Source of the DNA: Balneola sp.
GTDB taxonomy: Bacteria; Bacteroidota; Rhodothermia; Balneolales; Balneolaceae
Length of the DNA stretch: 64,000 nucleotides
Direction of reading: 5' to 3'
Assembly (NCBI GenBank): GCA_002696035.1
Contig: NZQV01000006.1
Coordinates: 265,256-329,255, forward strand
A program made the position numbers and the translations under genes. Every line of letters begins with the position of its first letter. The stretch's first letter is position 1. Of this stretch, positions 48,246 through 59,250 are shown in pieces. The notes under the pieces are model-generated. The model made no database searches. It saw nothing but the letters and a program-made list of their open reading frames with translations, and had not been told where the DNA came from.

Positions 48246-48935
48246 TTATTGAACCACTCCAACATATACATAAGCAATTCCGGCTGTTAGCTTTACAGCA
48301 CGCCTGCTTTGGAAGGAGCCGGATTCATCCATCAAAGCCAGAAAGTTATCACCGGCCGGGAATTTGGCACTGGTTCGCGGAAGATATGTATAAGCTTCCC
48401 GGTTGCCACTCAGCCAACCACCAATAGCCGGCATAATGTGCTGACTATACAAATCGTAAGGAAACTTCATGAAACCTTTGGGCTGACCAAATTCCAGCAC
48501 AACCACTCGTCCACCGGGCTTCACCACCCGGGCCATTTCTTTCAGGGCTGTGACCGGTTCATCCACATTGCGAATTCCGAAAGCGATGCTGGCGATGTCA
48601 AACGCATCGTCATCATAGGGAAGATTCATAGCATCAGCCACTTCAAAATCGATTTCGAGTCCGGCTTCTTTAGCTTTTCCGGGAGCCGGTTCTATCATTG
48701 GAGCACAAAAATCGGTGCCCATCACATAGCCTGATTCTCCAACTGCTTTCTTAAATTCTATGGCCAGATCACCGGTGCCGGTCGCACAATCCAACACATG
48801 ATCGCCTTTGTGGGCTCCACTTTCCAGGACTGCTTTTTTTCGCCATGCATGATGTACGCCAAACGACAATACACTGTTGATCCGATCATAATCATCGGCA
48901 ATATCGGCGAACATGGATCTTACTTTTTCACTCAT
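48246..48935 (-). CDS. ubiE: ubiquinone/menaquinone biosynthesis methyltransferase
   Basis: SAM-dependent C-methyltransferase making menaquinol from demethylmenaquinol. The motif FADIADDYDRINSVLSFGVHHAWRKKAV is typical; DCATGTGDLAIEF is SAM motif I, and the later RVVKPGGRVVVLEFGQP is typical. The length of 229 residues is normal. In a Bacteroidota-like host the quinone is likely menaquinone, so MenG is an equally apt name. Confidence 0.93.
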   Translation of the reverse strand: MSEKVRSMFADIADDYDRINSVLSFGVHHAWRKKAVLESGAHKGDHVLDCATGTGDLAIEFKKAVGESGYVMGTDFCAPMIEPAPGKAKEAGLEIDFEVADAMNLPYDDDAFDIASIAFGIRNVDEPVTALKEMARVVKPGGRVVVLEFGQPKGFMKFPYDLYSQHIMPAIGGWLSGNREAYTYLPRTSAKFPAGDNFLALMDESGSFQSRRAVKLTAGIAYVYVGVVQ

Positions 48936-49048
48936 ATTTTTGGATTGATTTATCGTATGACTTCAAAACAAGAAGCCAACGAGAATGGTTCTTTTAATAA
49001 CTCAAAGATAAGGAATAATTGGCACTGCAAAGTCAAAGTTTGCCCCGT

Positions 49049-49666
49049 TTATACCAGCTCAAGCAGGTGGTCAGTTTTATTCAACTCCACCGCTTTGAAC
49101 AGCCCGTTGTGCCACGTCAGATGATTGATAGCTCCATTTTGATGCTCAATTTTATGCATATTTCTCAAACCATATCCCAACCATTCTGATAACAGGATTC
49201 GGGTGAGCCGGCCATGGATAAAAAACACCATACTTTCTTCTGAAGAGTTCTCAAGAATATCGGTCACTTTATCATTGGCTCTGTTAAAAGTGTGCCGTGG
49301 AGACTCTCCATTTTCAGGAGCAAAGTCCACATCACCGCCCTTCCACTTTTCATGCACTTCCATCACTTCATCTTTAATTTTTGTAAATGAACGGCCTTCC
49401 AGCACTCCAAAATCAATTTCATCGAGTTGGGAATATTTGTGGATCTTGAGCTTCCGACGGGTAGCTAAAGGATCTGCGGTTTCATGCGTGCGGCGAAGAC
49501 CACTCGCTATAATTTTTTGGATCTCAAACGGTTCCATGGCTTCCCGGATAGCTTCTGCCTGCATTCTTCCCAGGTCATTTATGGAGGCATCTAAACTTCT
49601 GCCCTGTATAATTCCGGCTTTATTGTTATCGGTCTCTCCGTGCCGGATAATGAATAGTTGCTTCAT
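49049..49666 (-). CDS. histidine phosphatase family protein
   Basis: Phosphoglycerate-mutase-like fold with the phospho-acceptor His in FIIRHGETDNN, plus QGRSLDASINDLGRMQAEAI, and the second His in FFIHGRLTRILLSEWLG. It is 205 residues long. Substrate unknown; such enzymes act on small phosphates or phosphoproteins. Confidence 0.9.
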   Translation of the reverse strand: MKQLFIIRHGETDNNKAGIIQGRSLDASINDLGRMQAEAIREAMEPFEIQKIIASGLRRTHETADPLATRRKLKIHKYSQLDEIDFGVLEGRSFTKIKDEVMEVHEKWKGGDVDFAPENGESPRHTFNRANDKVTDILENSSEESMVFFIHGRLTRILLSEWLGYGLRNMHKIEHQNGAINHLTWHNGLFKAVELNKTDHLLELV

Positions 49667-49680
49667 ATTGAATTACGATC

Positions 49681-50361
49681 CTACTTATTATTTTTCTTCT
49701 CTTTGTGATAATTGGTTACACGGATCAGCTCATTTTCCATCTTAGCCACCTTACCAGTCAATATTCCGTGCTTCATTCCGTATCGAATCAGGAGCATATT
49801 CAGAATTCGATTTTGCTTAGGGATTTTCGCCTTCCCAAAGAATTTTGATTGTACATACTGAATAGCAAGATTTAGTAATCCAACCTTATACATGAAAAAC
49901 AGTGCCAGCCCATACCACAAGGCAGAAAACTCGATGGAGATTCCTATCCCAAGTGCCATTTCCTGTAGCGTGATCCCGATCAAACAAAGTGCTGAAATTG
50001 TATACACCACCCCATCTTTATTCAAGATCTTGGCAATGGGTGAAGCGGTAACATTCACAAAAACACTGGTATTAAAGTACCACAGAAAATAAAAAACCAG
50101 CGAAATACCTGTTGCCAAAAGTGGATCAACAGAAACATATACCAGTATGAAATAAAGCATCAATGCCAAGCCGTCTGAGCTTTTCACCCAAGCGTCAGCC
50201 TCCTGAATAATATACTCCAAAGGCCTCTTATCGAGTAATCCCGGCACATATTTCTCAATTCCCTCTCGGGTAATGTGATACCAATTTCCGTTACTCGTAG
50301 TGATGCCGTCGGGGAGCTCCAGCATCTGCCAGTCAAACCGTCCTCTTTTAAAATTTTCCAT
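49681..50361 (-). CDS. multi-spanning membrane protein, unknown
   Basis: A 226-residue protein with about four hydrophobic helices between residues 65 and 170 and basic ends (the C-terminus ends VTNYHKEKKNNK). The N-terminus (DGITTSNGNWYHITREGIEKYVPGLL) is soluble. I recognise no family. It lies between comF and the histidine phosphatase gene, 14 bp from the latter. Confidence 0.6.
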   Translation of the reverse strand: MENFKRGRFDWQMLELPDGITTSNGNWYHITREGIEKYVPGLLDKRPLEYIIQEADAWVKSSDGLALMLYFILVYVSVDPLLATGISLVFYFLWYFNTSVFVNVTASPIAKILNKDGVVYTISALCLIGITLQEMALGIGISIEFSALWYGLALFFMYKVGLLNLAIQYVQSKFFGKAKIPKQNRILNMLLIRYGMKHGILTGKVAKMENELIRVTNYHKEKKNNK

Positions 50362-50437
50362 ATCCCAAATATAGGCGAAATCTCAGTTTCTTTCAGAACT
50401 GCGGTGTAAAAGTCTTTTTAACAGATTGCCTGAAAAA

Positions 50438-51139
50438 TTATGCCTGTGCTACCGTTGCTATCATTATTTCCGCACATCCTGCTTTGTTCAGTGTCCCGCT
50501 CAGCTCAAAAGTAGTGGCCCCGGTTGTAAATACATCATCGATGATCACTGTTAACGCCTCTTTTACCTTATCTGACTCTTTTACTTCAAAGGCATCCTGC
50601 ATATTGAGACGCCGTTTTTCCAGTGAAAATCCGGTTTGGGTTCTGGTGTTCCTGTTTCTGACCACAACTTCCTTTCCCAAGATATGCAAGTTGGTCACCT
50701 CTGCCACTCCTTTAGCAATATGAAATGCCTGATTGTAGCCCCGCATTCTCCTTTTTCTGGGGTGAAGCGGTACCGGGAGCAAACGAACTTTTTTATTCTT
50801 GATGCCTTCAGTAAACCGCGGATTTTGTAGCATACTTTTCCCCAGCTGCCGCCCAATATCAACCCCAACACCTGTTAAGCGATGATATTTTAGCTGATGA
50901 AGCAGCTCCTGTAAATAACCCCCTTTGTCAAAATTCCAGAGCGCATGCTGCAGTAGAATTCCCTCTGGCAGCAACACGCCGCTTGTAGAGATCTTATCGG
51001 TATGGAAGGCCTTCTCGAATTTTCCATTCAAACACCGCGAGCACACAAAATGCTCATCCTTTGATAGCTGTAGTCCACATACGCTGCACACCTTTGGAAA
51101 TAAAACCTCCAAAACACCATCTTTAATTAACTTCAACAT
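50438..51139 (-). CDS. ComF-family phosphoribosyltransferase-like protein
   Basis: Zinc-finger head with CSVCGLQLSKDEHFVCSRC, followed by a PRTase fold whose PRPP loop is VIIDDVFTTGATTFELS. ComF acts in natural transformation in some species. The start at 51139 (233 aa) was preferred to an upstream ATG because it gives the usual MLKLIKDGVLEVLFP N-terminus. Confidence 0.88.
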   Translation of the reverse strand: MLKLIKDGVLEVLFPKVCSVCGLQLSKDEHFVCSRCLNGKFEKAFHTDKISTSGVLLPEGILLQHALWNFDKGGYLQELLHQLKYHRLTGVGVDIGRQLGKSMLQNPRFTEGIKNKKVRLLPVPLHPRKRRMRGYNQAFHIAKGVAEVTNLHILGKEVVVRNRNTRTQTGFSLEKRRLNMQDAFEVKESDKVKEALTVIIDDVFTTGATTFELSGTLNKAGCAEIMIATVAQA

Positions 51140-51208
51140 GACTAACACCCCGATGTAATAAAGCTTAAAGTTTGCTTTTCCTATCACATTTAATTACTTA
51201 GCTTCTTA

Positions 51209-51216
51209 TAATTTTG
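51209..51216 (+). promoter_or_regulatory. candidate -7 element before the rodZ-like gene
   Basis: TAATTTTG matches TAnnTTTG exactly, 26 nt before the ATG. No clear TTG -33 element lies at the expected distance, so the call is weak. Confidence 0.35.
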
Positions 51217-51241
51217 CAAGAAGATTCTAAAAAACGAAATT

Positions 51242-52324
51242 ATGTCTCTGGGAAAAGATCTCGCCTCCATTCGAAAAAGCAAAAACCTGACACTCGAGGA
51301 CGTTCAGAATGCGATAAAAATACCTCATGATATCTTAGATAGCATTGAGGATGATAGCATATTTTCGGATCCCAACCGTAACAAGACCTACCTCCGCAGT
51401 TTCGTGCGCAGTTATGCCAAATTGCTGAAGATCGATGACGAAGACATCGTTGAAGCCCTGGATGAAATGGAAGCCGGCACCTATTCCGGAGGTATTTTAA
51501 CTGATTCTACATCAGAAAAACCGGAGATCGGTATTCCCGATAAAACTGATGCGTCTCCATCGGAAGAAAAAGCACCAGAAAAAAAGCCTTCACCCCCAAA
51601 AAAAGAAATTCCAAAAAAGCCTAAAAGTGAATCCCCGGAGATCAGTTCGATCAACTGGGCGGATATGGGGCGAAAATTTTCTGTTGCCGGCAAAAATACC
51701 CGGATCTGGATCTCTGCCATTATTGTTATTGTGGTACTCGTTCTGGCGGCTGCCGGCTATTTTTTCTGGAATGATATCGGCTCGGTCTTTGAATCATCTG
51801 AACCTGAAATCGCGCAACAGCAAACTCCAAACGAAGATCAGTCTATTCCTCTGCCCCCCACAACTGCTGATACCACTATTACGGAAACCCCGGCAATGGA
51901 GAACGGATCTGAAAACATTCAGGAACCACAACAACAAGAGGGGCAAAACCAACCGCAGCAACCCTCCACACTGGGAGATACGCTCACCGTTACGCTTTAT
52001 GCCGCATTTGGACAACTGGAACCGGTGCGCGTAACCAGCGATCTTAACTGGCGAACCAACCCCTTCTGGATGGAAGAAGGCGAAGCCTACAACTTTGATT
52101 TCAGCGATACTTTACTCGTCCGCGGACAATACAGCCGTTTACTTCTTCTTTTCAATGGTCATGTGATCGAAAATCCCAGACAAAATAATTTCAGCTCTTC
52201 CTTTAACTCCATTCTACTCACCCGTGAGGTGCTTGATCAACCGAGATATTTAGCCCCGCCACCAGAAGAATTCCCTCTTGAAATAGGAGCTCCGGACAGT
52301 ACGATCTACAGAATCAGATATTAG
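51242..52324 (+). CDS. RodZ-like helix-turn-helix membrane protein
   Basis: An N-terminal Cro/CI-type helix-turn-helix (residues 5-65, SIRKSKNLTLEDVQNAIKIP and TYLRSFVRSYAKLL) is followed by a proline/lysine-rich linker, one membrane helix at about 155-176, a Gln/Pro-rich spacer and a C-terminal DUF4115-like beta domain. This is the RodZ architecture, which couples the cytoskeleton to cell-wall synthesis. It lies 12 bp before ligA. Confidence 0.8.
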   Translation: MSLGKDLASIRKSKNLTLEDVQNAIKIPHDILDSIEDDSIFSDPNRNKTYLRSFVRSYAKLLKIDDEDIVEALDEMEAGTYSGGILTDSTSEKPEIGIPDKTDASPSEEKAPEKKPSPPKKEIPKKPKSESPEISSINWADMGRKFSVAGKNTRIWISAIIVIVVLVLAAAGYFFWNDIGSVFESSEPEIAQQQTPNEDQSIPLPPTTADTTITETPAMENGSENIQEPQQQEGQNQPQQPSTLGDTLTVTLYAAFGQLEPVRVTSDLNWRTNPFWMEEGEAYNFDFSDTLLVRGQYSRLLLLFNGHVIENPRQNNFSSSFNSILLTREVLDQPRYLAPPPEEFPLEIGAPDSTIYRIRY

Positions 52325-54413
<2,089 letters not shown>

Positions 54414-54464
54414 ACAAAATTCGCTATCTTTATTACTATTCTTTCACTTTTAATCCTGTAATGA

Positions 54465-55679
54465 ATGGATATCAAACCCCTGGACACGGAACAAATTGGA
54501 CTGAAGACGCTGGAAAAGCATCTCATTCGTTCTAAAAGTGAAGTCTCGCTGAAAATTGGATTGCCCAAAGAGATATCCAATGATGAACGTCGCGTATCTT
54601 TAACGCCGGGGGGAGTATCCATTCTAAAAGCAAACGGCCACGAGATCTTCATCGAGAAAGGAGCTGGAGAAGCCGCCAATTTCACCGACCGAGAATACGC
54701 CGATGCCGGTGCCGAAATGGCTTACAGTGCAGATGAGGTATATAAAAAATCTGAATTGATCCTCAAGATAGCTCCCCTGGCTGAAGAAGAATTTGAGTTC
54801 CTGGAAGAAGATCACGCGCTGATCTCAGCACTTCATATGGGGAGTCAGACCCAAAAATACCTGGAAGCCCTCATCGAAAAATCCATCACTGGAATTGGGT
54901 ATGAATTTATTCGTGGTGAAGACAAAGAATTCCCCATCGTGCGGATGATGCATGAGATCACCGGGTCGATGTCGGTGCAAATTGCAGCCCATTACCTGGA
55001 AAGTATGAGTGGCGGTCAGGGTATTATGCTCGGTGGAATTTCAGGGGTGCCACCAGCTACTGTCGTGATTTTGGGAGCCGGAATCACCGGAGAATATGCC
55101 GCCCGAACCGCACTCGGCTACGGTGCACAGGTGTTTGTAATGGATACCGATCTCACCGCTCTCCGCCGATTAGAAAATGCACTCGACCGCAGAATTATCA
55201 CTGCCGTTGCCAATCACCAGTATTTGAATTCGGCTTTACGATTTGCGGATATTATAATCGGAGCGGCCATGGCGGAAGGTGAACGCTCTCCTTGCTGGGT
55301 AACGGAAGAAATGATCATCAACATGAAGCCTGGAAGTGTGGTTGTAGATACGGTGATAGATCAGGGCGGATGTGTTGCAACCAGCAAACCTACCACACAC
55401 TCTGATCCGGTTTATTCCGTCCATGATGTCATTCACCATTGTGTGCCTAACATTCCCGCAAACGTGCCAAGAACGGCGACTTATGCGCTTAACAACGTCC
55501 TTGTTCCCTATATCCTAGCCATTGGGGATGCAGGTGGAGTGAAAGAGTGCCTTTGGGATAACGTCGCCCTCCGAAACGGAACCTATTCCTACAAAAAGCA
55601 CATCACTAAAAAGTCCCTTGCCAAAATGTTTGATATGAATTTCCGGGAGATCGAAATGCTGATCGCCTCGCAAATTTGA
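54465..55679 (+). CDS. ald: alanine dehydrogenase
   Basis: NAD-dependent conversion between alanine and pyruvate. Motifs are IGLPKEISNDERRVSLTPGGV and GAGEAANFTDREYADAGAEM, then the Rossmann ILGAGITGEYAARTALGYGAQV, with VDTVIDQGGCVATSKPTTHS near the active site. At 404 residues it is longer than the usual ~370, because about 30 residues precede the conserved start; a later start is possible, but no internal Met precedes the KIGLPKE motif closely. Confidence 0.92.
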   Translation: MDIKPLDTEQIGLKTLEKHLIRSKSEVSLKIGLPKEISNDERRVSLTPGGVSILKANGHEIFIEKGAGEAANFTDREYADAGAEMAYSADEVYKKSELILKIAPLAEEEFEFLEEDHALISALHMGSQTQKYLEALIEKSITGIGYEFIRGEDKEFPIVRMMHEITGSMSVQIAAHYLESMSGGQGIMLGGISGVPPATVVILGAGITGEYAARTALGYGAQVFVMDTDLTALRRLENALDRRIITAVANHQYLNSALRFADIIIGAAMAEGERSPCWVTEEMIINMKPGSVVVDTVIDQGGCVATSKPTTHSDPVYSVHDVIHHCVPNIPANVPRTATYALNNVLVPYILAIGDAGGVKECLWDNVALRNGTYSYKKHITKKSLAKMFDMNFREIEMLIASQI

Positions 55680-55762
55680 AATTTTGAATTGGAGATTATG
55701 AATTTTGAATCATCTCTGAACTCCATACAATTCAAAATTCATAATCCCTAATTTCCAATTTC
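55678..55762. repeat. long hairpin with 7-nt periodic arms (copy 2)
   Basis: Arms of 33 nt (55678-55710 and 55730-55762) with a perfect 16-bp core (ATTATGAATTTTGAAT / ATTCAAAATTCATAAT). The right arm reads as heptads ATTCAAA ATTCATA ATCCCTA ATTTCCA. It fills the 86-bp gap after ald. Confidence 0.8.
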
Positions 55763-55765
55763 TCC

Positions 55766-56134
55766 ATGTCCGAATTAACTGAATCAAATTATAAACGCAT
55801 TTCAATCATCAATTGGCTACTTACGGTGCCGATGATGGTGCTTTTTGCCTGGCCGTATTTTTATGGAGCCGGATTGTTGGGGCTAGATGTTTTTGTCCGA
55901 TATGCAGGGGCTTTTATTTTTGCGGTTCCCTTTATGCTCACCATTCTGCACGGACATGTGACGATGGCACTTGGCTCCGTTCACCGCCACCACTACTACG
56001 ACTGGATGAATAACGACAAACCGCTCACCTATGGATTATTCTTCCACCCTAATTTCGTCAAAACACGCTTTCGGTTGATCCTGCTGATGGTGAGTTTGTT
56101 GATCTTGCCGGTTGGGTATTTGCTTGGGATATAA
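55766..56134 (+). CDS. small membrane protein, unknown
   Basis: A 122-residue protein with three predicted membrane helices (about residues 14-34, 40-65 and 102-120). Histidine-rich loops are notable: LHGHVTMALGSVHRHHYYDW, then FFHPNFV. I do not recognise a family. The closely spaced histidines could bind haem or metal, but that is only a guess from composition. Confidence 0.6.
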   Translation: MSELTESNYKRISIINWLLTVPMMVLFAWPYFYGAGLLGLDVFVRYAGAFIFAVPFMLTILHGHVTMALGSVHRHHYYDWMNNDKPLTYGLFFHPNFVKTRFRLILLMVSLLILPVGYLLGI

Positions 56135-56139
56135 AAAAA

Positions 56140-56166
56140 CCTGTCAGGTTTTTGAAACCTGACAGG
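56140..56166. repeat. dispersed palindrome, family A (copy 2)
   Basis: Perfect 12-bp arms CCTGTCAGGTTT / AAACCTGACAGG with a 3-nt loop, directly after the membrane protein gene. The core matches the leuA-leuC gap copy. Confidence 0.75.
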
Positions 56167-56200
56167 ATTGATGTGGAATTTTTAGTAGTAATGGAACTGA

Positions 56201-56221
56201 TTCAAGTATCCGCTTGGACCA
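56201..56221. repeat. dispersed palindrome, family C (copy 3)
   Basis: TTCAAGTATCCGCTTGGACC. Diverged copy of the family C word seen at 5425 and 17385. Confidence 0.5.
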
Positions 56222-56246
56222 ATTTTTTAATTTATTTCAACACCGC

Positions 56247-56264
56247 ATCCCGTATTCACGGGAA
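56247..56264. repeat. dispersed palindrome, family E (copy 2)
   Basis: TCCCGTATTCACGGGAAC, sharing the 16-nt core CCCGTATTCACGGGAA with 35625-35644. Confidence 0.55.
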
Positions 56265-56300
56265 CGCTTGCGCTAGTGCCTGTTTTCATACTTTTTTGAA

Positions 56301-58199
56301 TTAAATCGCCTTTCCGGCCTTGATATCATCCACAACACTTGGATCGAGCAGTGTAGAAGTATCGCCTAAATTATCCAGATCATCGGCCGCGATCTTTCTC
56401 AGAATTCGGCGCATGATCTTACCGGAACGGGTTTTCGGCAATCCGCTTACCACCTGAATTTTATCCGGCTTGGCGATCGGACTAATGATCTTTGTTACCA
56501 GATCCATCAGTTCTTTCTTGAATTCCTCATTATCCTTGATCTCACCTTCACAGATCATGAACGCATATACACCCTGACCTTTGATGTCGTGAGGATAACC
56601 AACCACAGCGGTCTCTACCACTTTGGGATGCTCATCCAGCGCATTCTCGATCTCAGCCGTTCCCAACCTATGACCGGAAACATTCAGTACATCATCCACA
56701 CGACCCGTGATTCGATAATAGCCATCTTCATCACGCCGACAACCATCACCCGTAAAATAATATCCCTCATACGTACTCAGATAGGTTTTCTTATATCGCT
56801 CATGATCGCCATAAACCGTGCGGGCAATTCCAGGCCACGGATGCTTGATACACAAATTCCCCTGTACGCCATTTCCTTTGATCTCATTGCCATCTTCATC
56901 CATCAGCGTTGGAAAAACTCCGGGAAGCGGCAGCGTAGCAAATCCCGGTTTTGTTGGGGTGATGCCCGCCAGCGGCGAGATCATAATTCCGCCCGTTTCT
57001 GTTTGCCACCACGTATCCACGATCGGACATTTTCCACCGCCAATATGATCATGATACCAATGCCAAGCCTCTTCGTTGATCGGCTCCCCTACCGTTCCAA
57101 GTACCTTAAGCGAACTCAGATCGTACTTTTTCACATAATCAATATCGTAAGACATCAAAGCGCGAATGGCCGTTGGCGCGGTGTAGAAATGCGTTACTTT
57201 GTATTTCTCAACCACTTCCCACAAGCGACCCGCATCAGGATATGTTGGAGTTCCCTCAAAAATAATTCCGGTAGCTCCGTTGAAAAGCGGACCATAAATA
57301 ATGTAACTGTGTCCGGTGATCCAACCCGCATCTGCCGTACACCAATACACGTCATCGGCGCCCACCTGAAATACCTGTCGGAATGAGTAGCTCGTATACA
57401 CCATATATCCGCCACAAGTATGAACTACGCCTTTGGGTTTCCCGGTTGAGCCGGAGGTGTATAGAATGAAAAGCGGATCTTCGGCATCCATCTCCACCGC
57501 TTCATGCTGACGCGATGCGTTCCGGATCAGGATATGCCACCATTCATCACGACCTTCAACCCATTTTATATCGCGGTTGGTACGCTGACAAACGATCACA
57601 CTTTCCACTGAAGGGGAACTTTCGAGGGCTTCATCAGAAATATCTTTAAGAGGAACGTGTTTGTCGCCGCGACGAAGTCCGTCATTGGTGATCAACATTT
57701 TCGCCTCACAGTCATTGATCCGCTCGGATAGCGATTGAGCTGAAAATCCTGCAAAAACGATGGAATGAACAGCTCCAATTCGGGCGCAGGCAAGGGCCGA
57801 GATCACCAGTTCCGGTGTCATCGCCATGTAGATAACCACGCGGTCGCCTTTTTTCACCCCTTTTTCCTCCAAAACATTCGCAAATCGACATACATCCTCA
57901 TGAAGCTGCTTGTAGGTAAGCGTTCTGCGGAATGAATCCGGGTGATTCGGTTCAAAAATAAAAGCCGTTTTATTGCCGATGGTGTTCAGGTGGCGATCCA
58001 GCATATTTTCGGTAACATTCAGCTTCCCGCCTTCAAACCATTTGATGTTCGCATCCTCAAAACTACCGGACTGCGTTTTATCCCAGCGTTTTCGCCAGTA
58101 GAACGTTCCCGCTTCATGTTCCCAAAACTTCAGCGGGTCTTTCTCGCTATCCTTAAAGGTTTTCTGATAGTCTTCAAATGATTTGATATTCAGCCACAT
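56301..58199 (-). CDS. acs: acetyl-CoA synthetase
   Basis: ATP-dependent acetate activation via acetyl-AMP. The P-loop-like A3 motif is YTSGSTGKPKGVVHT; WWQTETGGIMISP, YFTGDGCRRDEDGYYRITGRVDD and the C-terminal acylation Lys in KTRSGKIMRR are all present. The length of 632 residues is near the usual 650. It is monocistronic; on the plus strand a long antisense frame within it is a shadow. Confidence 0.96.
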   Translation of the reverse strand: MWLNIKSFEDYQKTFKDSEKDPLKFWEHEAGTFYWRKRWDKTQSGSFEDANIKWFEGGKLNVTENMLDRHLNTIGNKTAFIFEPNHPDSFRRTLTYKQLHEDVCRFANVLEEKGVKKGDRVVIYMAMTPELVISALACARIGAVHSIVFAGFSAQSLSERINDCEAKMLITNDGLRRGDKHVPLKDISDEALESSPSVESVIVCQRTNRDIKWVEGRDEWWHILIRNASRQHEAVEMDAEDPLFILYTSGSTGKPKGVVHTCGGYMVYTSYSFRQVFQVGADDVYWCTADAGWITGHSYIIYGPLFNGATGIIFEGTPTYPDAGRLWEVVEKYKVTHFYTAPTAIRALMSYDIDYVKKYDLSSLKVLGTVGEPINEEAWHWYHDHIGGGKCPIVDTWWQTETGGIMISPLAGITPTKPGFATLPLPGVFPTLMDEDGNEIKGNGVQGNLCIKHPWPGIARTVYGDHERYKKTYLSTYEGYYFTGDGCRRDEDGYYRITGRVDDVLNVSGHRLGTAEIENALDEHPKVVETAVVGYPHDIKGQGVYAFMICEGEIKDNEEFKKELMDLVTKIISPIAKPDKIQVVSGLPKTRSGKIMRRILRKIAADDLDNLGDTSTLLDPSVVDDIKAGKAI

Positions 58200-58307
58200 A
58201 GATTCTTTGATTCGTTAATAATTTCGTTTGATGTTGAGGTTTTTTGAGCGGAGAATCAAGTGGAAACGCTTTTTTGATGGATTTTATCATTTTTTGAATG
58301 ATTTGGG

Positions 58308-58426
58308 CTGTGGCTATCGCCGCGATTACAAAGCCAGCTTCACTTTTACAATTGTATAATACTATCTATACTGTTCTATTAGATGAGATAACATAATTTA
58401 AAGATAGTGGCGATAGCCACGATCCA
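58308..58426. repeat. inverted pair of REP-like words upstream of the transposase
   Basis: GTGGCTATCGCC near 58310 and GGCGATAGCCAC near 58409 are inverted copies about 80 bp apart, just before the transposase gene. The same 11-nt core GGCGATAGCCA occurs twice more downstream of the gene, at 58985 and 59083. Confidence 0.75.
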
Positions 58427-58444
58427 CAAAAAACGGGGTTCAAA

Positions 58445-58906
58445 ATGGCAAACACATATCATCAACTCTATATCCAAACTATATTCGGAGTAAAATGCAG
58501 AGAAGCATTAATAGATCTTGATTGGGAAGATAAATTGCACTCCATCATAGGAAACCTAATCAATCAAGCCAGCGGAAAATCCATCCTTATAAACGGTACT
58601 GCGGACCATATCCATTGTTTCTTCCATTTGAAACCATCGGTAAACATTTCTGACATTATGCAAAAAGTGAAATCAAATTCATCCAAATGGATCAACGATA
58701 GCAAACTGACTCCTCATCGTTTTGAATGGCAAAAGGGATTTGGATGCTTTTCATACGGACATTCACAAAAGAATCAGGTTTACCAATACGTCAAGAATCA
58801 GAAAGAGCATCATAAAAAATATACTTTCCGAGAGGAATATATGATGCTGCTTAAGAAATTTGAGGTCGATTTTGACGAGGCGTATATCTTTTCCGATCCA
58901 GTTTAA
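58445..58906 (+). mobile_element. IS200-like / REP-associated tyrosine transposase (RAYT) gene
   Basis: A 153-residue Y1 transposase. The HUH motif is DHIHCFFHL, and the catalytic Tyr is likely in the QVYQYVKNQKEHHK segment. The ANTYHQLYIQTIFGVK N-terminus fits IS200/RAYT proteins. It is a single ORF with no tnpB beside it and is enclosed by inverted GGCGATAGCCA words and a nested palindrome block, as expected for a RAYT with its REP elements more than for a free IS200. Confidence 0.85.
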
Positions 58907-59174
58907 TGTGGGACGTACCTACGGCACTTTCTCTTTGAGCAATTTTCTACCCCCAGGCTTCCACCTGGGGTTACGATGTTAATCATGGCTATCGCCATTT
59001 TTCTTTCTTGGAAAATTAGTTACCTGAATATCAAGAAGTTAAGATTGGCTCTATGATTTACTAAGCTCCAATCTCAATCAGTGGCGATAGCCATAGTTAA
59101 ACATCATAGCATCGGGTGTAAGCCCGATGAAAATACAACCACACAACACCTGAGTGCCGTAGGCATGACCCACA
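58907..59174. repeat. nested inverted-repeat block downstream of the transposase
   Basis: Outer arms TGTGGGACGTACCTACGGCA (58907) and an inverted variant at 59153-59174. Inside lie hairpins CCCCAGG / CCTGGGG (58951-58970) and ATCGGG / CCCGAT (59111-59128), then inverted TGGCTATCGCC (58985) and GGCGATAGCCA (59083), each joined to matching GATGTT and AACATC words. The whole 344-bp gap to the helicase gene is occupied by this block and a short AT-rich leader. Confidence 0.8.
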
Positions 59175-59250
59175 GTCACTTTTCTTAACGATAAATTGAA
59201 CTATTTATCCTCCAACATTTTTACTATTGCTGAATCACTTTTCATAATAA

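Noticed and set aside
56589..57386. 265-residue plus-strand frame inside acs
   Set aside because: It is antisense to a clear acetyl-CoA synthetase, has no recognisable domain, and its composition follows the complementary codons.
58445..58906. Complete IS200/IS605 element with tnpB
   Set aside because: No tnpB-like gene adjoins, and the flanks are nested REP-like palindromes and not the simple ends of an IS copy.
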